Positions 53,781-63,057 of a DNA stretch of 64,000 bases are shown here, piece by piece. Within the stretch, counting starts at the first letter, position 1, and every line of letters begins with the position of its first letter. Below the pieces are notes generated by a model. The model was given only the letters and a program-made list of their open reading frames with translations, made no database searches and was not told the origin of the DNA. The position numbers were made by a program, and so were the translations under genes. The DNA lies in the NCBI GenBank assembly GCA_963775445.1, contig CAVZIT010000004.1, positions 1,736,001-1,800,000 of the forward strand. Reading direction: 5' to 3'. Source of the DNA: Dokdonella_A sp963775445 (lineage in GTDB: Bacteria; Pseudomonadota; Gammaproteobacteria; Xanthomonadales; Rhodanobacteraceae).

Positions 53781-55808
53781 TCAGTGTTCGGGCGCCAAAT
53801 CCCACACCGCCACTGCGAACGGCTTCAGCGTTAACGTTGTAGCTTTGCCGGCATGCAACGAGCGCGAAGCATCCGCGTGGCCGTACACCGCTCTTGCAGT
53901 CCACTCCGGCGCCGCACCCGCCGGCAACTCGAGCACCTTCGCAACATCCAGCGCGAACGTCTGCGGCTGATCGCTCGGGTTACGCAGCGTGATGATCGCG
54001 TGGCCGGGGCGCCAGGCGGCCCAGCCGTAAACTTCGAGACGCGCGGGGTCGCCGCCGATCCAGTGGCTGTCGCGCAGGGTCGCGGCGTTTTCGCGCGCCC
54101 ATTTCGCGGCGGCGGCGAGGTCGTTCCAATTCGAGTCGGTGAGCAGGTCCGGCGTGATGTACATCTCCTGCAGGCCGGTGCCGGTCGCGAAGTACGAGCG
54201 CACTTCGTCGGCGAAGCCGTTGCCGGGATCGGTGTCGAGTCCCTTCGCGTGCTGTGCGTAGATGATGCCGTGGAGCATGAGCGAGTTGAGCGGGAACAGC
54301 GGACCCTGGCGCACGATGCCGCCGTAGGTGTCGGCGTCGCGATAGGTGATCCAGCGCTGACGGTTGTCGCCGACGCCCGTGAACGCATGATCCCATCCGC
54401 CGCGCCAGATCGAATCGGCCATGCGCAGCCAGAACGGCGAGGGCCAGGTGTTGGTCGTGAGGTTGATGAAGAGATCGGGCTTGATCGCGCGCAGGTCGTG
54501 AATCAGCGCGATCGCGGCCGCGAAGTCGCTGTCGAATTCGCTGCCAGGCGTGACCTTGTCCGGACTGCCGGTGCCGTCGAGCTTGAACTGGTTGATGCCG
54601 TATTTCTTCAGCAATGTCACCGTGACATCGCGAAACAGCTGGTAGTACTTCGGGCCGGACAGCGCGATACCTTGATCGTCGACGGTGTAGCCGGCCTTGC
54701 GCGCGGCTGCGAGGCGCAGCTTGCGCGGCGGTCCGTAGCCGCCCCACGGCGACAGCCACACGCCCGGCGCGGCGCCGTACTTGGCGGCGGCCTGTTCGAG
54801 CGGCGTGAAGCCGTGCGGGAAGTCCTTGCTGAATTGCCACAGATGCGAGTGATCGTCCCAGCCGTCGTCGAACAGGAACGAATCCATCGTCACGCCGCGC
54901 TCGCGCACGAGCTTCTGTCCGAATGCGTTGATGCGCTCGAGCGCTTCGGCTTCGGTGTACGGCGTGAAGTAACCGATGTCGTACCACGAGTTGTAATGCA
55001 GGAAGGTTCGGAACGGCGTCGCGCGCTCGTTTTCGAGATAAGCCTGGAAGCCGCGCCGCAACTGGCCGCGCGGCACGACGCCGAACACGGCCGAATAGTC
55101 CGTCGCGACTTTGCCGCGAAGCGGCAGCACGCGCTTGAGTGTCATCGTCGCGTGATTGCCGATGACGCTCGCTTCGGCCGTCGGATATTCGAAGCCGAAG
55201 TAGCGCTCGTCGGCGACGATCGGCGATCCGCTGGCGCTGCCGTCGACCCACGCGTGATTGAGATCGAGTTCGACCAGCGACACCGAGGCGAGGTCGATCG
55301 TCTTGTCCACTTCGAAACGCAATTCCTCGCGCACGTAGCTTGTCCCGTCGCGCAGCAACGCGCGCCAGGCGACGTGCAGGCCGGTGGCGGGATCTGAAAG
55401 CGTGGCCGTCAGTGCGAGGCCGGCGAGACGGTCGGCGCGGCGCGCGGCATCGGGTTTTGCGGCAACCGGCACGCAGGCGAGCGCGCCTTCGAGCCTGAAA
55501 CGGCTCGAATACAACGGTTTGCCGTCACGTGGCAACACCGAGAACAACTCACCTTTCAGCGCATGGTTCGACTTGGTGAACCGGTTGTCGAATGCCGATG
55601 GACGCAGCGCGCCGTGATCGAGTGATATCGCGAAACGCAGCGCGCCATTGGCCAGTTCGGCGGTGTTCTTGCCGACATCGCAATGTGCCTTGCCCGGATC
55701 GCTGGGCAGCCACGGTGGCGGCAGGGTTTGCGTTGCGGCATCAGCTGGACATGGGATGCCGACGGCCAGCGCCCAAAGAACAAGGGCACTCGATACCCAG
55801 CGATGCAT
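53781..55808 (-). CDS. Secreted GH36/clan-D-like glycoside hydrolase
   Basis: 675 residues with a signal peptide (ends near PCPADAA). An N-terminal beta-sandwich (about 30-270) is followed by a TIM barrel. RTFLHYNSWYDIGYFTPYT and SFLFDDGWDDH correspond to early barrel strands, and INQFKLDGTG near residue 420 holds a likely nucleophile Asp in KxD, as in GH36/GH27-type alpha-galactosidases. A C-terminal small beta domain follows. Homologues in this order are sometimes labelled enterotoxin without evidence. The exact sugar is unknown; an alpha-galactoside or alpha-N-acetylgalactosaminide are candidates. GGGACA lies before ATG 55808. Confidence 0.75.
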   Translation of the reverse strand: MHRWVSSALVLWALAVGIPCPADAATQTLPPPWLPSDPGKAHCDVGKNTAELANGALRFAISLDHGALRPSAFDNRFTKSNHALKGELFSVLPRDGKPLYSSRFRLEGALACVPVAAKPDAARRADRLAGLALTATLSDPATGLHVAWRALLRDGTSYVREELRFEVDKTIDLASVSLVELDLNHAWVDGSASGSPIVADERYFGFEYPTAEASVIGNHATMTLKRVLPLRGKVATDYSAVFGVVPRGQLRRGFQAYLENERATPFRTFLHYNSWYDIGYFTPYTEAEALERINAFGQKLVRERGVTMDSFLFDDGWDDHSHLWQFSKDFPHGFTPLEQAAAKYGAAPGVWLSPWGGYGPPRKLRLAAARKAGYTVDDQGIALSGPKYYQLFRDVTVTLLKKYGINQFKLDGTGSPDKVTPGSEFDSDFAAAIALIHDLRAIKPDLFINLTTNTWPSPFWLRMADSIWRGGWDHAFTGVGDNRQRWITYRDADTYGGIVRQGPLFPLNSLMLHGIIYAQHAKGLDTDPGNGFADEVRSYFATGTGLQEMYITPDLLTDSNWNDLAAAAKWARENAATLRDSHWIGGDPARLEVYGWAAWRPGHAIITLRNPSDQPQTFALDVAKVLELPAGAAPEWTARAVYGHADASRSLHAGKATTLTLKPFAVAVWDLAPEH

Positions 55809-56011
55809 TGGCTGTCCCGATCATGCGCAGCAAAGCGACTCTCGCATGATAGCGGCATGCATCAAGCAACGTTGGGCGAAAGCCCTCACGCCGTCGTTGC
55901 ACGTCAATCCGATTCGGTATTGCCCGCTACGCAGTTGCAGCAGCCAAGGGAGCAACAACGTCGAACCGCGCGGATGGTTGTCCGCTTGAGATTGCGCAAT
56001 CGCCTGACGGA

Positions 56012-56470
56012 TCAGGCAGCACCTTGCAGCGACGGATCGTTCACTGGATGGCCATTGGTTTCGAGATGGTTCTCGATGGCCACCACTCCGCGCAGCGCCC
56101 ACAAGGTTGACATCAGTTTGTTGAGATCGCGTGCGGCGATCTTCCCGTGCAATACCACGCGGCCATCCGCCACTGAAGTCAACACGGAATGCGGATGCGC
56201 GATCAGGTGACCGAGGCGCGCGCGAATGCGCTCGTTCAATTGATCGTCGGTCGGAAATTCCTTGCGCAGGCGCGAGCGCAGATTGGCGACTGCGCCGCGG
56301 CCCTGGTCGAGCGCATGTTTCGCCTGCCCGCGTGCATAGTCGCGCATGTCGTTCGTTGCGCTGAGCATCTTGTCCTGTGCAATGACACGACGGCGACGCC
56401 CGCGCGCCGGATCGAAGTAATACATGGCGGCGGCGCCGGCCGCCAGCGCAGCAAGGGTAGTGAGTTTCAT
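56012..56470 (-). CDS. BON-domain protein
   Basis: 152 residues. The N-terminus MKLTTLAALAAGAAAMYYFDPARGRRRR has one short hydrophobic stretch followed by basic residues, so probably membrane-tethered. Residues about 75-140 form a BON domain (LNERIRARLGHLIAHPHSVLTSVADGRVVLHGKI, about 78-111, then GVVAIENHLE), a phospholipid-binding-type fold found in OsmY. GGAG lies before ATG 56470. Possibly an envelope-stress protein; no more can be said. Confidence 0.85.
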   Translation of the reverse strand: MKLTTLAALAAGAAAMYYFDPARGRRRRVIAQDKMLSATNDMRDYARGQAKHALDQGRGAVANLRSRLRKEFPTDDQLNERIRARLGHLIAHPHSVLTSVADGRVVLHGKIAARDLNKLMSTLWALRGVVAIENHLETNGHPVNDPSLQGAA

Positions 56471-56607
56471 CGCGATTTCTCCTCGTGGCTGTTCACGAGA
56501 TCGGAGCCTAACGCAGCGCGCCTGACACCGAGCCGAACGAGGAGATCCGGCGCCGCCCCTGGCGACGCCGTTGCAACGACGAATGGGTGCACGAACGCTG
56601 CAGATCG

Positions 56608-56640
56608 CGCGCGGGGCGCGCGCGTAGCGCGCTCCCCGCG
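56608..56640. terminator. GC-rich hairpin between BON gene and the next gene (weak terminator candidate)
   Basis: CGCGGGG near 56611 pairs with CCCCGCG at the end of the stretch around a GCGC-rich core. It lies about 25 bases after the stop of the minus-strand gene ending at 56664. There is no T-run, so Rho-independent action is uncertain. Confidence 0.3.
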
Positions 56641-56663
56641 AGGAACCGCTTGTCGAGTACCGG

Positions 56664-56975
56664 CTAGCCCCAGGTCTTCTTCGCAGCAGCGATGGCTGGA
56701 CCAGCCTTGGCGAGGTCCTCCGGCAGCATTACCGGAAGAAACTCCACATCTGCCTTGAGCCAGAAAAAAAACGGTTCGGCGATGGCTGGAATCTGCGACG
56801 CATCCGTCATGTTGACGATGATGTAGGCACCGCGCTGGCCCTCCATGGAGGTGAAGTATGCAGACTCGGCCTTGATGTCCGAAAGCAGCCGTTTCATTTT
56901 TTCTCCGAACTCTGAATCGCTGAGCGCGGTGTTGCCAGCCTTGATTGGAATACGAACCTTCAGTAGGTAACGCAT
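56664..56975 (-). CDS. Small conserved protein (103 aa), function unknown
   Basis: MRYLLKVRIPIKAGN opens a 103-residue alpha+beta protein with AYFTSMEGQRGAYIIVNMTDASQIPAIAEPFFFWL and VEFLPVMLPEDLAKAGPAI following (residues about 45-95). This pattern, predicted to be a ferredoxin-like alpha/beta barrel dimer, recurs in proteobacterial hypothetical proteins. The start ATG 56975 has GGGAGAC upstream. It is 61 bases downstream of rne in the same direction. Confidence 0.75.
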   Translation of the reverse strand: MRYLLKVRIPIKAGNTALSDSEFGEKMKRLLSDIKAESAYFTSMEGQRGAYIIVNMTDASQIPAIAEPFFFWLKADVEFLPVMLPEDLAKAGPAIAAAKKTWG

Positions 56976-57036
56976 GCGACGTCTCCCGGGTGAAGTGACA
57001 TTCTGGGGCGCTCCTCGGCTCGGTGGCTGACTGGTT

Positions 57037-60000
57037 CTAGTCCGCGCCGTAGCTCGAGGAAGCGGCCGCAGTCTGCTCCTTTTCGTTCCCATCCGGCTGT
57101 GTATTCGAAGCGGGGTTCGAAGCGGGTGCAGCAGGCCTTGGCGCATCCGCGAGCGACGGTTGGGCAGGAATCGGTTTGGGCGGATTGCTCGTTGCAGGCG
57201 CATGCACCGGCGCCGCGGCCGGTCCGTTCACGGGGGATGTCGGCTGGGACGTGCCAGGAGCGGGCGTCGGCTTAGGCGTCATCAGGCTCGATTCGACAGA
57301 CCTTGGCGGCTCGGGCTTGGGCTCTTCGGGTTTCGGCGGGGCAGGTTTCGGCTCCTCTGGCCGGGGCGGCGTCGGCTTGGGCTCCTCGGGTTTAGGTGGC
57401 GCAGGTTTCGGCTCCTCGGGTTTCGGGAGTTGCGGACCCGGCGAGGGCGTGCGCGGTTCGGGCCGTGGCATCGGCTTCTCGGGTGCCGTTGCCGACATCG
57501 GGGTCGGTGGCGACGGCTTGGGCAGTTCCGGTTCCGGCCTGCTTGACTTGAAAGTGCCCGCGGGCTGCTCGGTGGTGCGCGTGTCCCGCACGTCGGAGGC
57601 GGCGGCCGGCGATGCGGCCGGCCGGTTCAGCGGCAAATCCAGGGTTTGCCCTTTCGAGCCGGCGTCGGGCATAGCACCCGTTGGTCCCATTTGCGCGGCG
57701 GGCTGCTGCGCTGGCGCGATGACTGGCGGCGTCGAAACGGGCGGCGTGACGCGCGAAACGTCAGTCGACGCGGAGGCAGAGTCGGACGATGGCTTCATGA
57801 AGGCGCTTGCCGGCGCCGACGGCTCCGCAGCCCGCATGTCGCGCCCATCGGATGTAGCGGGCTGAGCAATATGCTGCGCCTCGCGATCGGGTCCTGCCTG
57901 CGCTGCGGTGCTGGAGGCTCCGGTCTCGCTCGGGATTTCCTTTGCCACCGGCGGTGATGCGTCGCGTTCCACGGCGGGACGTCGGCCGCCGCGTTCGTTG
58001 CGCTCGCGATCTTCATCGTCGACATCGCTGATGACATTCGGTTTCGACACTGCTGTGCTCTCGGCGGTGTCGGCTGCTGCACCCTTGCGACGGCGCCGGC
58101 CACCGCGTCGCCCGCGACGCCGCGCGCGAGTCCCGTCGGCTGTCTCGTCCGTTTTGTCGGAAGCGCTGTCCTTTTTCTCGGCTGCGGTCGGAGCCTTGCT
58201 ATCGGCCACCGGTTCGGGAGGAGTGGTTGCCTTGGCGGGCGTTGCGCTGCTGGTCGCCGCAGCAATCCGCGCGTCCTCCGACGGGGTGGCCGACTCGGTT
58301 GCGGTCTTCGCCGCGGGTGGCGGCGCGGCAGCCGTTCGCGGTGATCCGGCCGCGGGCTCTTCCTTCTTGCGCTCGGTCGTGGCATTCGCGCTGCGGCGCG
58401 CACGGTCGGGCTTCGGCGCTTGCGCGTTGCGTGCTCCATTGCGCGATGAGGCAGTCGCGTCGCGCCGCGACGAAGAGGACGTTCCGCGTTCGGAACGCGT
58501 GCGGGAGGGTTTCTGCGCAGAACTTGCACGGCGCGTCCCGGTGCCGCGCTGATCGCGCATCGGGCGCGAGCGCTCGGCGCTGCGAGGTGCGGCCTTGCTC
58601 GACGGCTTGGCGCTCGCCGCTTCGGGTTCGCTGCGGAACCAGGCGAGGAAGCGGGCCAAAAGACCCGGCGTGCCGCGGGTTGTCACAGCTTGCGCAACCG
58701 GTGCGTTGACATCGGTTTCGCTGCCCTCGGGTCGAAGTGGCGCCGGTGCGGCGCGGACCACGCCGGAAACCGCGGGCGGTTCCGGAAGTTCGTCGGCTTG
58801 CGCCATCTGAGGCGGCGGCGTGGTTTCAACCGGCGTGGTGCGCTGGTAGCTCGGTTTCACTTCCTCGCCGATATCCGCGCGACGCACGCGCTCGATGGCG
58901 AGGTGCGGCGTTTCGAGCTTGTCATCGGCGACCACGATCACGCTGACCTTGTGGCGCGATTCGATTTCGGTAAGTTGGCCGCGCTTTTCGTTGAGCAGGA
59001 AATTGGCCACGGTCGGCGGTGCCTGCACCAGCACCTGGCCGGTGTTGTCTTTCATCGCGTGCTCTTCGACGAGGCGCAGTGCCGACAGCGACAGCGACTC
59101 GACGCTGCGGATATGGCCGTGGCCGTCGCAACGCGGACAGATGATCTGGGTGGCTTCGCCGAGGCTCGGGCGCAGACGTTGGCGCGACATCTCGAGCAGT
59201 CCGAATCGCGAGATGCGGCCAATTTGTACGCGCGCGCGGTCCACCTGCAACGCGTCGCGCAATTTGTCCTCGACTTCGCGCTGATGGCGCGGCGAATCCA
59301 TGTCGATGAAATCGATCACGATCAGGCCGCCGGCATCGCGGATGCGCAACTGGCGCGCGATCTCGACCGCCGCTTCGCAGTTGGTGTTGAAGGCGGTGTC
59401 CTCGATGTCGCTGCCCTTGGTCGCGCGCGCCGAGTTGATGTCGATCGCGGTGAGCGCTTCGCCATGGTCGATCACGATCGAGCCGCCCGAAGGCAGCCGC
59501 ACCTGGCGATCGAATGCGTTTTCGATCTGCGATTCGATCTGGAAGCGCGTGAACAGCGGCGTCGTGTCGCTGTACAACTTGAGCTTGCGCAGGTTGTTGG
59601 GCATGACCTGCTGCATGAATTCGCGCGCGTCGTTGTAGATCTCCTCGTTGTCGATGAGGATTTCGCCGGTGTCGCTGCGCAGGTAATCGCGCAACGCACG
59701 GATGATCAGGCGCGACTCCTGGTAGACCAGGAACGGCGCGGCGCGGCTTGCCGTGGCTTCGTCGATCGCCTTCCACAGCTGCAGCAGGTAATCGAGATCC
59801 CACTGCAGTTCCTCGGCGTCGCGGCCCATGCCGGCCGTGCGCACGATGAGACCCATATCTTCAGGCAAATCAAGGTGATCCAGTGCGTCCTTGAGATTCT
59901 GTCGATCTTCGCCCTCGATGCGCCGCGACACGCCGCCGGCGCGCGGATTGTTCGGCATCAGGACGAGATATCTTCCCGCGAGCGAAATGAAGGTGGTCAG

Positions 60001-60342
60001 CGCGGCGCCCTTGTTGCCGCGTTCCTCCTTGTCGACCTGGACCACGATCTCCTGGCCTTCCTTGAGGAGTTCGCGAATACCGGCCTTGTGCGGGTCGACG
60101 CCGGGCGTGAAGTAGATCTTCGAGACTTCCTTGAGCGGCAGAAAGCCGTGGCGGTCGCCGCCGTATTCGATGAAGCAGGCTTCCAGCGAGGGCTCGACCC
60201 GGGTGATCCGGCCCTTGTAGATGTTGGCCTTTTTCTGTTCCCGCGAAGGGATTTCGATGTCGAGATCGTAAAGCGATTGGCCCTCGACGATAGCCACGCG
60301 CAACTCTTCTCGCTGAGTTGCGTTGATCAGCATGCGTTTCAT
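57037..60342 (-). CDS. rne: Ribonuclease E
   Basis: 1101 residues. The catalytic half (1-520) begins MKRMLINATQREELRVAIVEG, then has the S1 domain (about 38-120), the 5'-sensor/RNase H region, the metal-binding Asp segments EALTAIDINSARATKG and GGLIVIDFIDM, and the zinc-link CPRCDGHG near 405, all conserved. The C-terminal half is low-complexity, Arg-rich then Pro-rich. A run of KPEEPKP-type repeats lies at roughly 57285-57430 of the DNA and should scaffold the degradosome. ATG 60342 has AAGGAAAC upstream; ATG 60333 is internal. It is divergent from rluC with a long leader. Confidence 0.95.
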   Translation of the reverse strand: MKRMLINATQREELRVAIVEGQSLYDLDIEIPSREQKKANIYKGRITRVEPSLEACFIEYGGDRHGFLPLKEVSKIYFTPGVDPHKAGIRELLKEGQEIVVQVDKEERGNKGAALTTFISLAGRYLVLMPNNPRAGGVSRRIEGEDRQNLKDALDHLDLPEDMGLIVRTAGMGRDAEELQWDLDYLLQLWKAIDEATASRAAPFLVYQESRLIIRALRDYLRSDTGEILIDNEEIYNDAREFMQQVMPNNLRKLKLYSDTTPLFTRFQIESQIENAFDRQVRLPSGGSIVIDHGEALTAIDINSARATKGSDIEDTAFNTNCEAAVEIARQLRIRDAGGLIVIDFIDMDSPRHQREVEDKLRDALQVDRARVQIGRISRFGLLEMSRQRLRPSLGEATQIICPRCDGHGHIRSVESLSLSALRLVEEHAMKDNTGQVLVQAPPTVANFLLNEKRGQLTEIESRHKVSVIVVADDKLETPHLAIERVRRADIGEEVKPSYQRTTPVETTPPPQMAQADELPEPPAVSGVVRAAPAPLRPEGSETDVNAPVAQAVTTRGTPGLLARFLAWFRSEPEAASAKPSSKAAPRSAERSRPMRDQRGTGTRRASSAQKPSRTRSERGTSSSSRRDATASSRNGARNAQAPKPDRARRSANATTERKKEEPAAGSPRTAAAPPPAAKTATESATPSEDARIAAATSSATPAKATTPPEPVADSKAPTAAEKKDSASDKTDETADGTRARRRGRRGGRRRRKGAAADTAESTAVSKPNVISDVDDEDRERNERGGRRPAVERDASPPVAKEIPSETGASSTAAQAGPDREAQHIAQPATSDGRDMRAAEPSAPASAFMKPSSDSASASTDVSRVTPPVSTPPVIAPAQQPAAQMGPTGAMPDAGSKGQTLDLPLNRPAASPAAASDVRDTRTTEQPAGTFKSSRPEPELPKPSPPTPMSATAPEKPMPRPEPRTPSPGPQLPKPEEPKPAPPKPEEPKPTPPRPEEPKPAPPKPEEPKPEPPRSVESSLMTPKPTPAPGTSQPTSPVNGPAAAPVHAPATSNPPKPIPAQPSLADAPRPAAPASNPASNTQPDGNEKEQTAAASSSYGAD
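57285..57430 (-). repeat. Proline-rich repeat tract in the RNase E tail
   Basis: About five imperfect copies of a 10-11 residue unit with core PKPEEPKP, alternating with APP, TPP or EPP, encoded in the last third of rne. The unit is typical of disordered linkers. Copy number is likely to vary between strains. Confidence 0.8.
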
Positions 60343-60457
60343 TTTGAGTTGTTTCCTTGTAAGGCGCTCGACGGTCGCCGTGGGCGCGCGCGATCGGCTG
60401 GATCGCACGTGCGCCGTCCGCTTGCGGCGGACATCGGCAGCAGGAGCGCCTGTTGTC

Positions 60458-60484
60458 AAAAAGCCGGCGCATCCTCGCGCCGGC
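60458..60484 (-). promoter_or_regulatory. Hairpin plus T-run in the rne leader (attenuator or autoregulatory element)
   Basis: Read on the rne strand: GCCGGCGC, a six-base loop GAGGAT, GCGCCGGC, then TTTTT (60462-60458). It lies 115 bases upstream of the rne start, inside the 377-base non-coding space between rne and rluC. The structure looks exactly like an intrinsic terminator. E. coli rne has structured leader hairpins through which RNase E limits its own mRNA, so this may be an analogous control element. The rest of 60343-60719 contains no gene that I can support. Confidence 0.6.
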
Positions 60485-60719
60485 GCTTTATCGGGTTGTC
60501 TGCGTGCCCGGAACCGCCTGCGCCGGTTCGGGCGGCAAGCAATTCTCAACTCGAACCGCTACGATCATCGGAGTTTCCTCCTGCCCCGGTGAAACCGGCT
60601 GCAGGGTCCTGAAGGGCGTCGCGGACGAGTGCGCCGCTGGAGAATTCGGGACCCCGATTCCGGAGCCCTTGCGGCGCGATGCGCGCGGGAAGTCTAGCAG
60701 CAGGCAAGGCATTTTTATA

Positions 60720-61691
60720 GTGAAGACACGCACTTCGGCCAACAATCGCGATTATGTCTCGGAAGTGCGCCCTGCGGTGCAGCATGCCGAAGTCCCGGCC
60801 GATCGCGCAGGGCAGCGCATCGACAATTTCCTCGCGACACGCCTCAAGGGTGTGCCGAAAAGCATGGTGTACCGATTGCTGCGCACCGGGCAGGTGCGCG
60901 TCAACGGGCGCCGAGCCAAACCCGATCAACGCCTCTGCGAGGGCGACGATGTGCGGATTCCGCCGGTACGGGTTGCCGAACGCGATGCGCCCGAGCCTCC
61001 CGCGCCCGGACGCATGGCCGATATCGAGGCGGCGATCATTCATGAGGATCGCGAGTTTCTGGTGATCGACAAGCCATCCGGCGTTGCGAGCCATGGCGGA
61101 AGCGGCATCAATTTCGGGGTGATCGAGCTGTTGCGCGCGGCGAGACCGCGCGAGACGCTCGAACTGGTGCACCGGCTCGATCGCGACACCAGCGGTGTAT
61201 TGGTTCTGTCGCGGAAGCGCTCGGCATTGACCGCACTTCAGGCTGCGATTCGCGAGGGCAGGGTGGAAAAGCGCTATCTGGCGTTAATCCAGGGCGCACC
61301 GGCGCAAGCGAAGATGCCGGTCGATCTGCCGCTGCGCAAATCCGTGCTGCAGGGTGGCGAGCGCATGGTGCGCGTCGATCCCGATGGCAAGCCTTCACGT
61401 TCGACGTTGCGCACCGTGTCCCGACACGGCGCCGCGACGCTGATCGAGGTCGCGCTGGAGACCGGTCGCACCCACCAGATCCGCGTGCATTGCGCGCATA
61501 TCGGCCATCCGGTTGCCGGCGATGAAAAATACGGCGACGCCGACTTCAATCGTGCCCTGCGCAAGGAAGGGCTGAAGCGCCTTTTCCTGCATGCAGCGCG
61601 ATTTGAATTCGCGCTCGGCGAACGAGCGTATGGTTTCAGCGCGCCGCTGCCCCAGGAGCTTTCAAAGGTGCTCGATGCACTGGATGGTTGA
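60720..61691 (+). CDS. rluC: 23S rRNA pseudouridine synthase RluC
   Basis: 323 residues. An N-terminal S4 domain (GQRIDNFLATRLKGVPKSM, then MVYRLLRTGQVRVNGRR) is followed by the RluA-family catalytic domain with LELVHRLDRDTSGVLVLS (catalytic Asp), EKRYLALIQG and LETGRTHQIRVHCAHIGHPVAGD (about 255-277). RluC modifies U955, U2504 and U2580 in E. coli 23S rRNA. The start GTG 60720 gives the best fit; further upstream sequence is improbable. The arrangement divergent from rne is common in gammaproteobacteria and supports the RluC call over RluD. Confidence 0.93.
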   Translation: MKTRTSANNRDYVSEVRPAVQHAEVPADRAGQRIDNFLATRLKGVPKSMVYRLLRTGQVRVNGRRAKPDQRLCEGDDVRIPPVRVAERDAPEPPAPGRMADIEAAIIHEDREFLVIDKPSGVASHGGSGINFGVIELLRAARPRETLELVHRLDRDTSGVLVLSRKRSALTALQAAIREGRVEKRYLALIQGAPAQAKMPVDLPLRKSVLQGGERMVRVDPDGKPSRSTLRTVSRHGAATLIEVALETGRTHQIRVHCAHIGHPVAGDEKYGDADFNRALRKEGLKRLFLHAARFEFALGERAYGFSAPLPQELSKVLDALDG

Positions 61692-61746
61692 ATGCAAAGC
61701 AGTGCAAATTCGTTGGTCGGCGCTGCCGCCTTTCGGCTGCCGCCAC

Positions 61747-61881
61747 TTTCCCCCGCTTGCAGGAGAAAGATTTCTGCGTTCCGGGTTTGGCAGGTCTTGA
61801 TGCCTGCGCGGTACGGAGCAAGCGAGGTCACGCGCTTGCCGCAACGTTCGCTGCAAATTGCTTCCCTCGCTTGCGGGGAAG
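61747..61881. repeat. Two degenerate short palindromes between rluC and phhB
   Basis: TTTCCCCCGCTTGCAGGAGAAA at 61747-61768 is slightly longer than a 20-base unit, arms TTTC/GAAA around GCTTGC. CTTCCC-TCGCTTGCG-GGGAAG is at 61861-61881. Both have the same CGCTTGC core and resemble the widespread intergenic palindrome of the CCCGCTTGCGGG type. They lie between the convergent ends of rluC and phhB and could act as transcription stops in both directions. Confidence 0.5.
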
Positions 61882-61948
61882 CCGGCGGCAGATTGAAGGG
61901 GCTTTTCGTCTCAGGGGTGGACAGGGTCTCGATCGCCGCACACTCGCA

Positions 61949-62293
61949 TCAATGCCGATTCAGCAGAGTCTCTACCTTGGCCGCGCAGATGAAATCGTTG
62001 AGCGAAATGCCGCCGACATCGTGGGTGGAATAGCGCACCGTGCACCCGCCATAACCGACTTCCATGTCCGGATGATGGTCTTCGCTGTTCGCGATCCAGG
62101 CGACCGCGTTGACGAAGGCCATGGTGCGATAGAAATTCTTGAACTTGAATGTCTTGATTATCTCGGTCCCGTCGGCCGCGCGTTTCCAGTTCGGCAATAT
62201 CGACAAGTAGCGTTCGACATCCGTGCTCGCCAGCGCATGCTCCTTGCCCTTGCGTGGTTCGCAGTGTTGCTGGCGCAATTGATCGAGTGTCAT
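61949..62293 (-). CDS. phhB: 4a-hydroxytetrahydrobiopterin dehydratase
   Basis: 114 residues, normal for PhhB/PCD. It dehydrates the carbinolamine formed by phenylalanine hydroxylase and recycles the pterin cofactor. FKFKNFYRTMAFVNAVAWIANSEDHHPDMEVGYGGCTVRYSTHD (residues about 48-91) contains the conserved His pair of EDHHP and the later TH. GGLSLNDF-like SLNDFICAAKVE ends the protein. GAAGGAAT lies before ATG 62293. No phenylalanine hydroxylase gene is in the window. Confidence 0.94.
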   Translation of the reverse strand: MTLDQLRQQHCEPRKGKEHALASTDVERYLSILPNWKRAADGTEIIKTFKFKNFYRTMAFVNAVAWIANSEDHHPDMEVGYGGCTVRYSTHDVGGISLNDFICAAKVETLLNRH

Positions 62294-62422
62294 GGATTGA
62301 TTCCTTCACCGCGGAGCGCAAAGTATACGGCGCCCGCATGACCTGAGCCCGATTCAGGACTAGAATGGTCCAGTATTGAGCGCTGAGACCAACGAGTCCA
62401 CCAACGACACCGGAAACCCGTG

Positions 62423-63019
62423 ATGATCAAGTTGTCCGAGCAGGCAAGCGAACACTTCAGCCGATTGATCGCCCAGCAGGGAATCGACGGCCTCGGCATC
62501 CGCCTGCGCGCGGTCAATGGAGGCACGCCCTCGGGCGATTGCCAGATGGAGTTCTGCGAGCCAGCCGATCTCAAGGGCGACGAGTGGGAAGTCGAATGCG
62601 AGGGCTTCTCGTTCTTCATCGATGCCGACAGCGTCGCGTTCCTCGATGGTGCAAACATCGATTTCGTCAAAAGCGCGACGGGTGGCGAGATGACCATTCG
62701 CGCACCCGCGTTGCGCGGAACGCCGCCCGCTGAGGACGCGAGCGTGATCGAGCGCGTGCGTTACGTGATCGAGTCGGAGATCAACCCGCAACTCGCGTCA
62801 CATGGCGGCAAGGTCGGGCTGCGCGAAGTCACCGCCGATGGCGTCGTCGTGCTGCAGTTCGGAGGCGGCTGCCATGGCTGCGGCATGGTCGATGTCACGT
62901 TGCGCAACGGTGTCGAGCGCACCTTGCGCGATCGCATTCCGGAAGTCAGCGGCGTGCGTGACGCGACCGATCACGACAGCGGCCAGAATCCCTACATGCG
63001 TCGTCGAGCGAACGGCTGA
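62423..63019 (+). CDS. nfuA: Fe-S biogenesis protein NfuA
   Basis: 198 residues. The N-terminal half is a degenerate A-type scaffold domain (IKLSEQASEHFSRLIAQQ, GIRLRAVNGGTPSGDCQM). The C-terminal half is the Nfu domain with the 4Fe-4S cysteines in FGGGCHGCGMVDVTL near 150. This two-domain layout is specific to NfuA, which delivers clusters under oxidative stress or iron shortage. ATG 62423 is used; GTG 62420 directly precedes it. It is divergent from phhB across about 129 bases. Confidence 0.95.
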   Translation: MIKLSEQASEHFSRLIAQQGIDGLGIRLRAVNGGTPSGDCQMEFCEPADLKGDEWEVECEGFSFFIDADSVAFLDGANIDFVKSATGGEMTIRAPALRGTPPAEDASVIERVRYVIESEINPQLASHGGKVGLREVTADGVVVLQFGGGCHGCGMVDVTLRNGVERTLRDRIPEVSGVRDATDHDSGQNPYMRRRANG

Positions 63020-63057
63020 AGATCCGGTTCGGTTTAGGTGTTCGCGTTTCGCGCGGA

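Noticed and set aside
58690..60612. 640-residue plus-strand open frame
   Set aside because: Antisense to the conserved catalytic half of rne; no recognisable domain.
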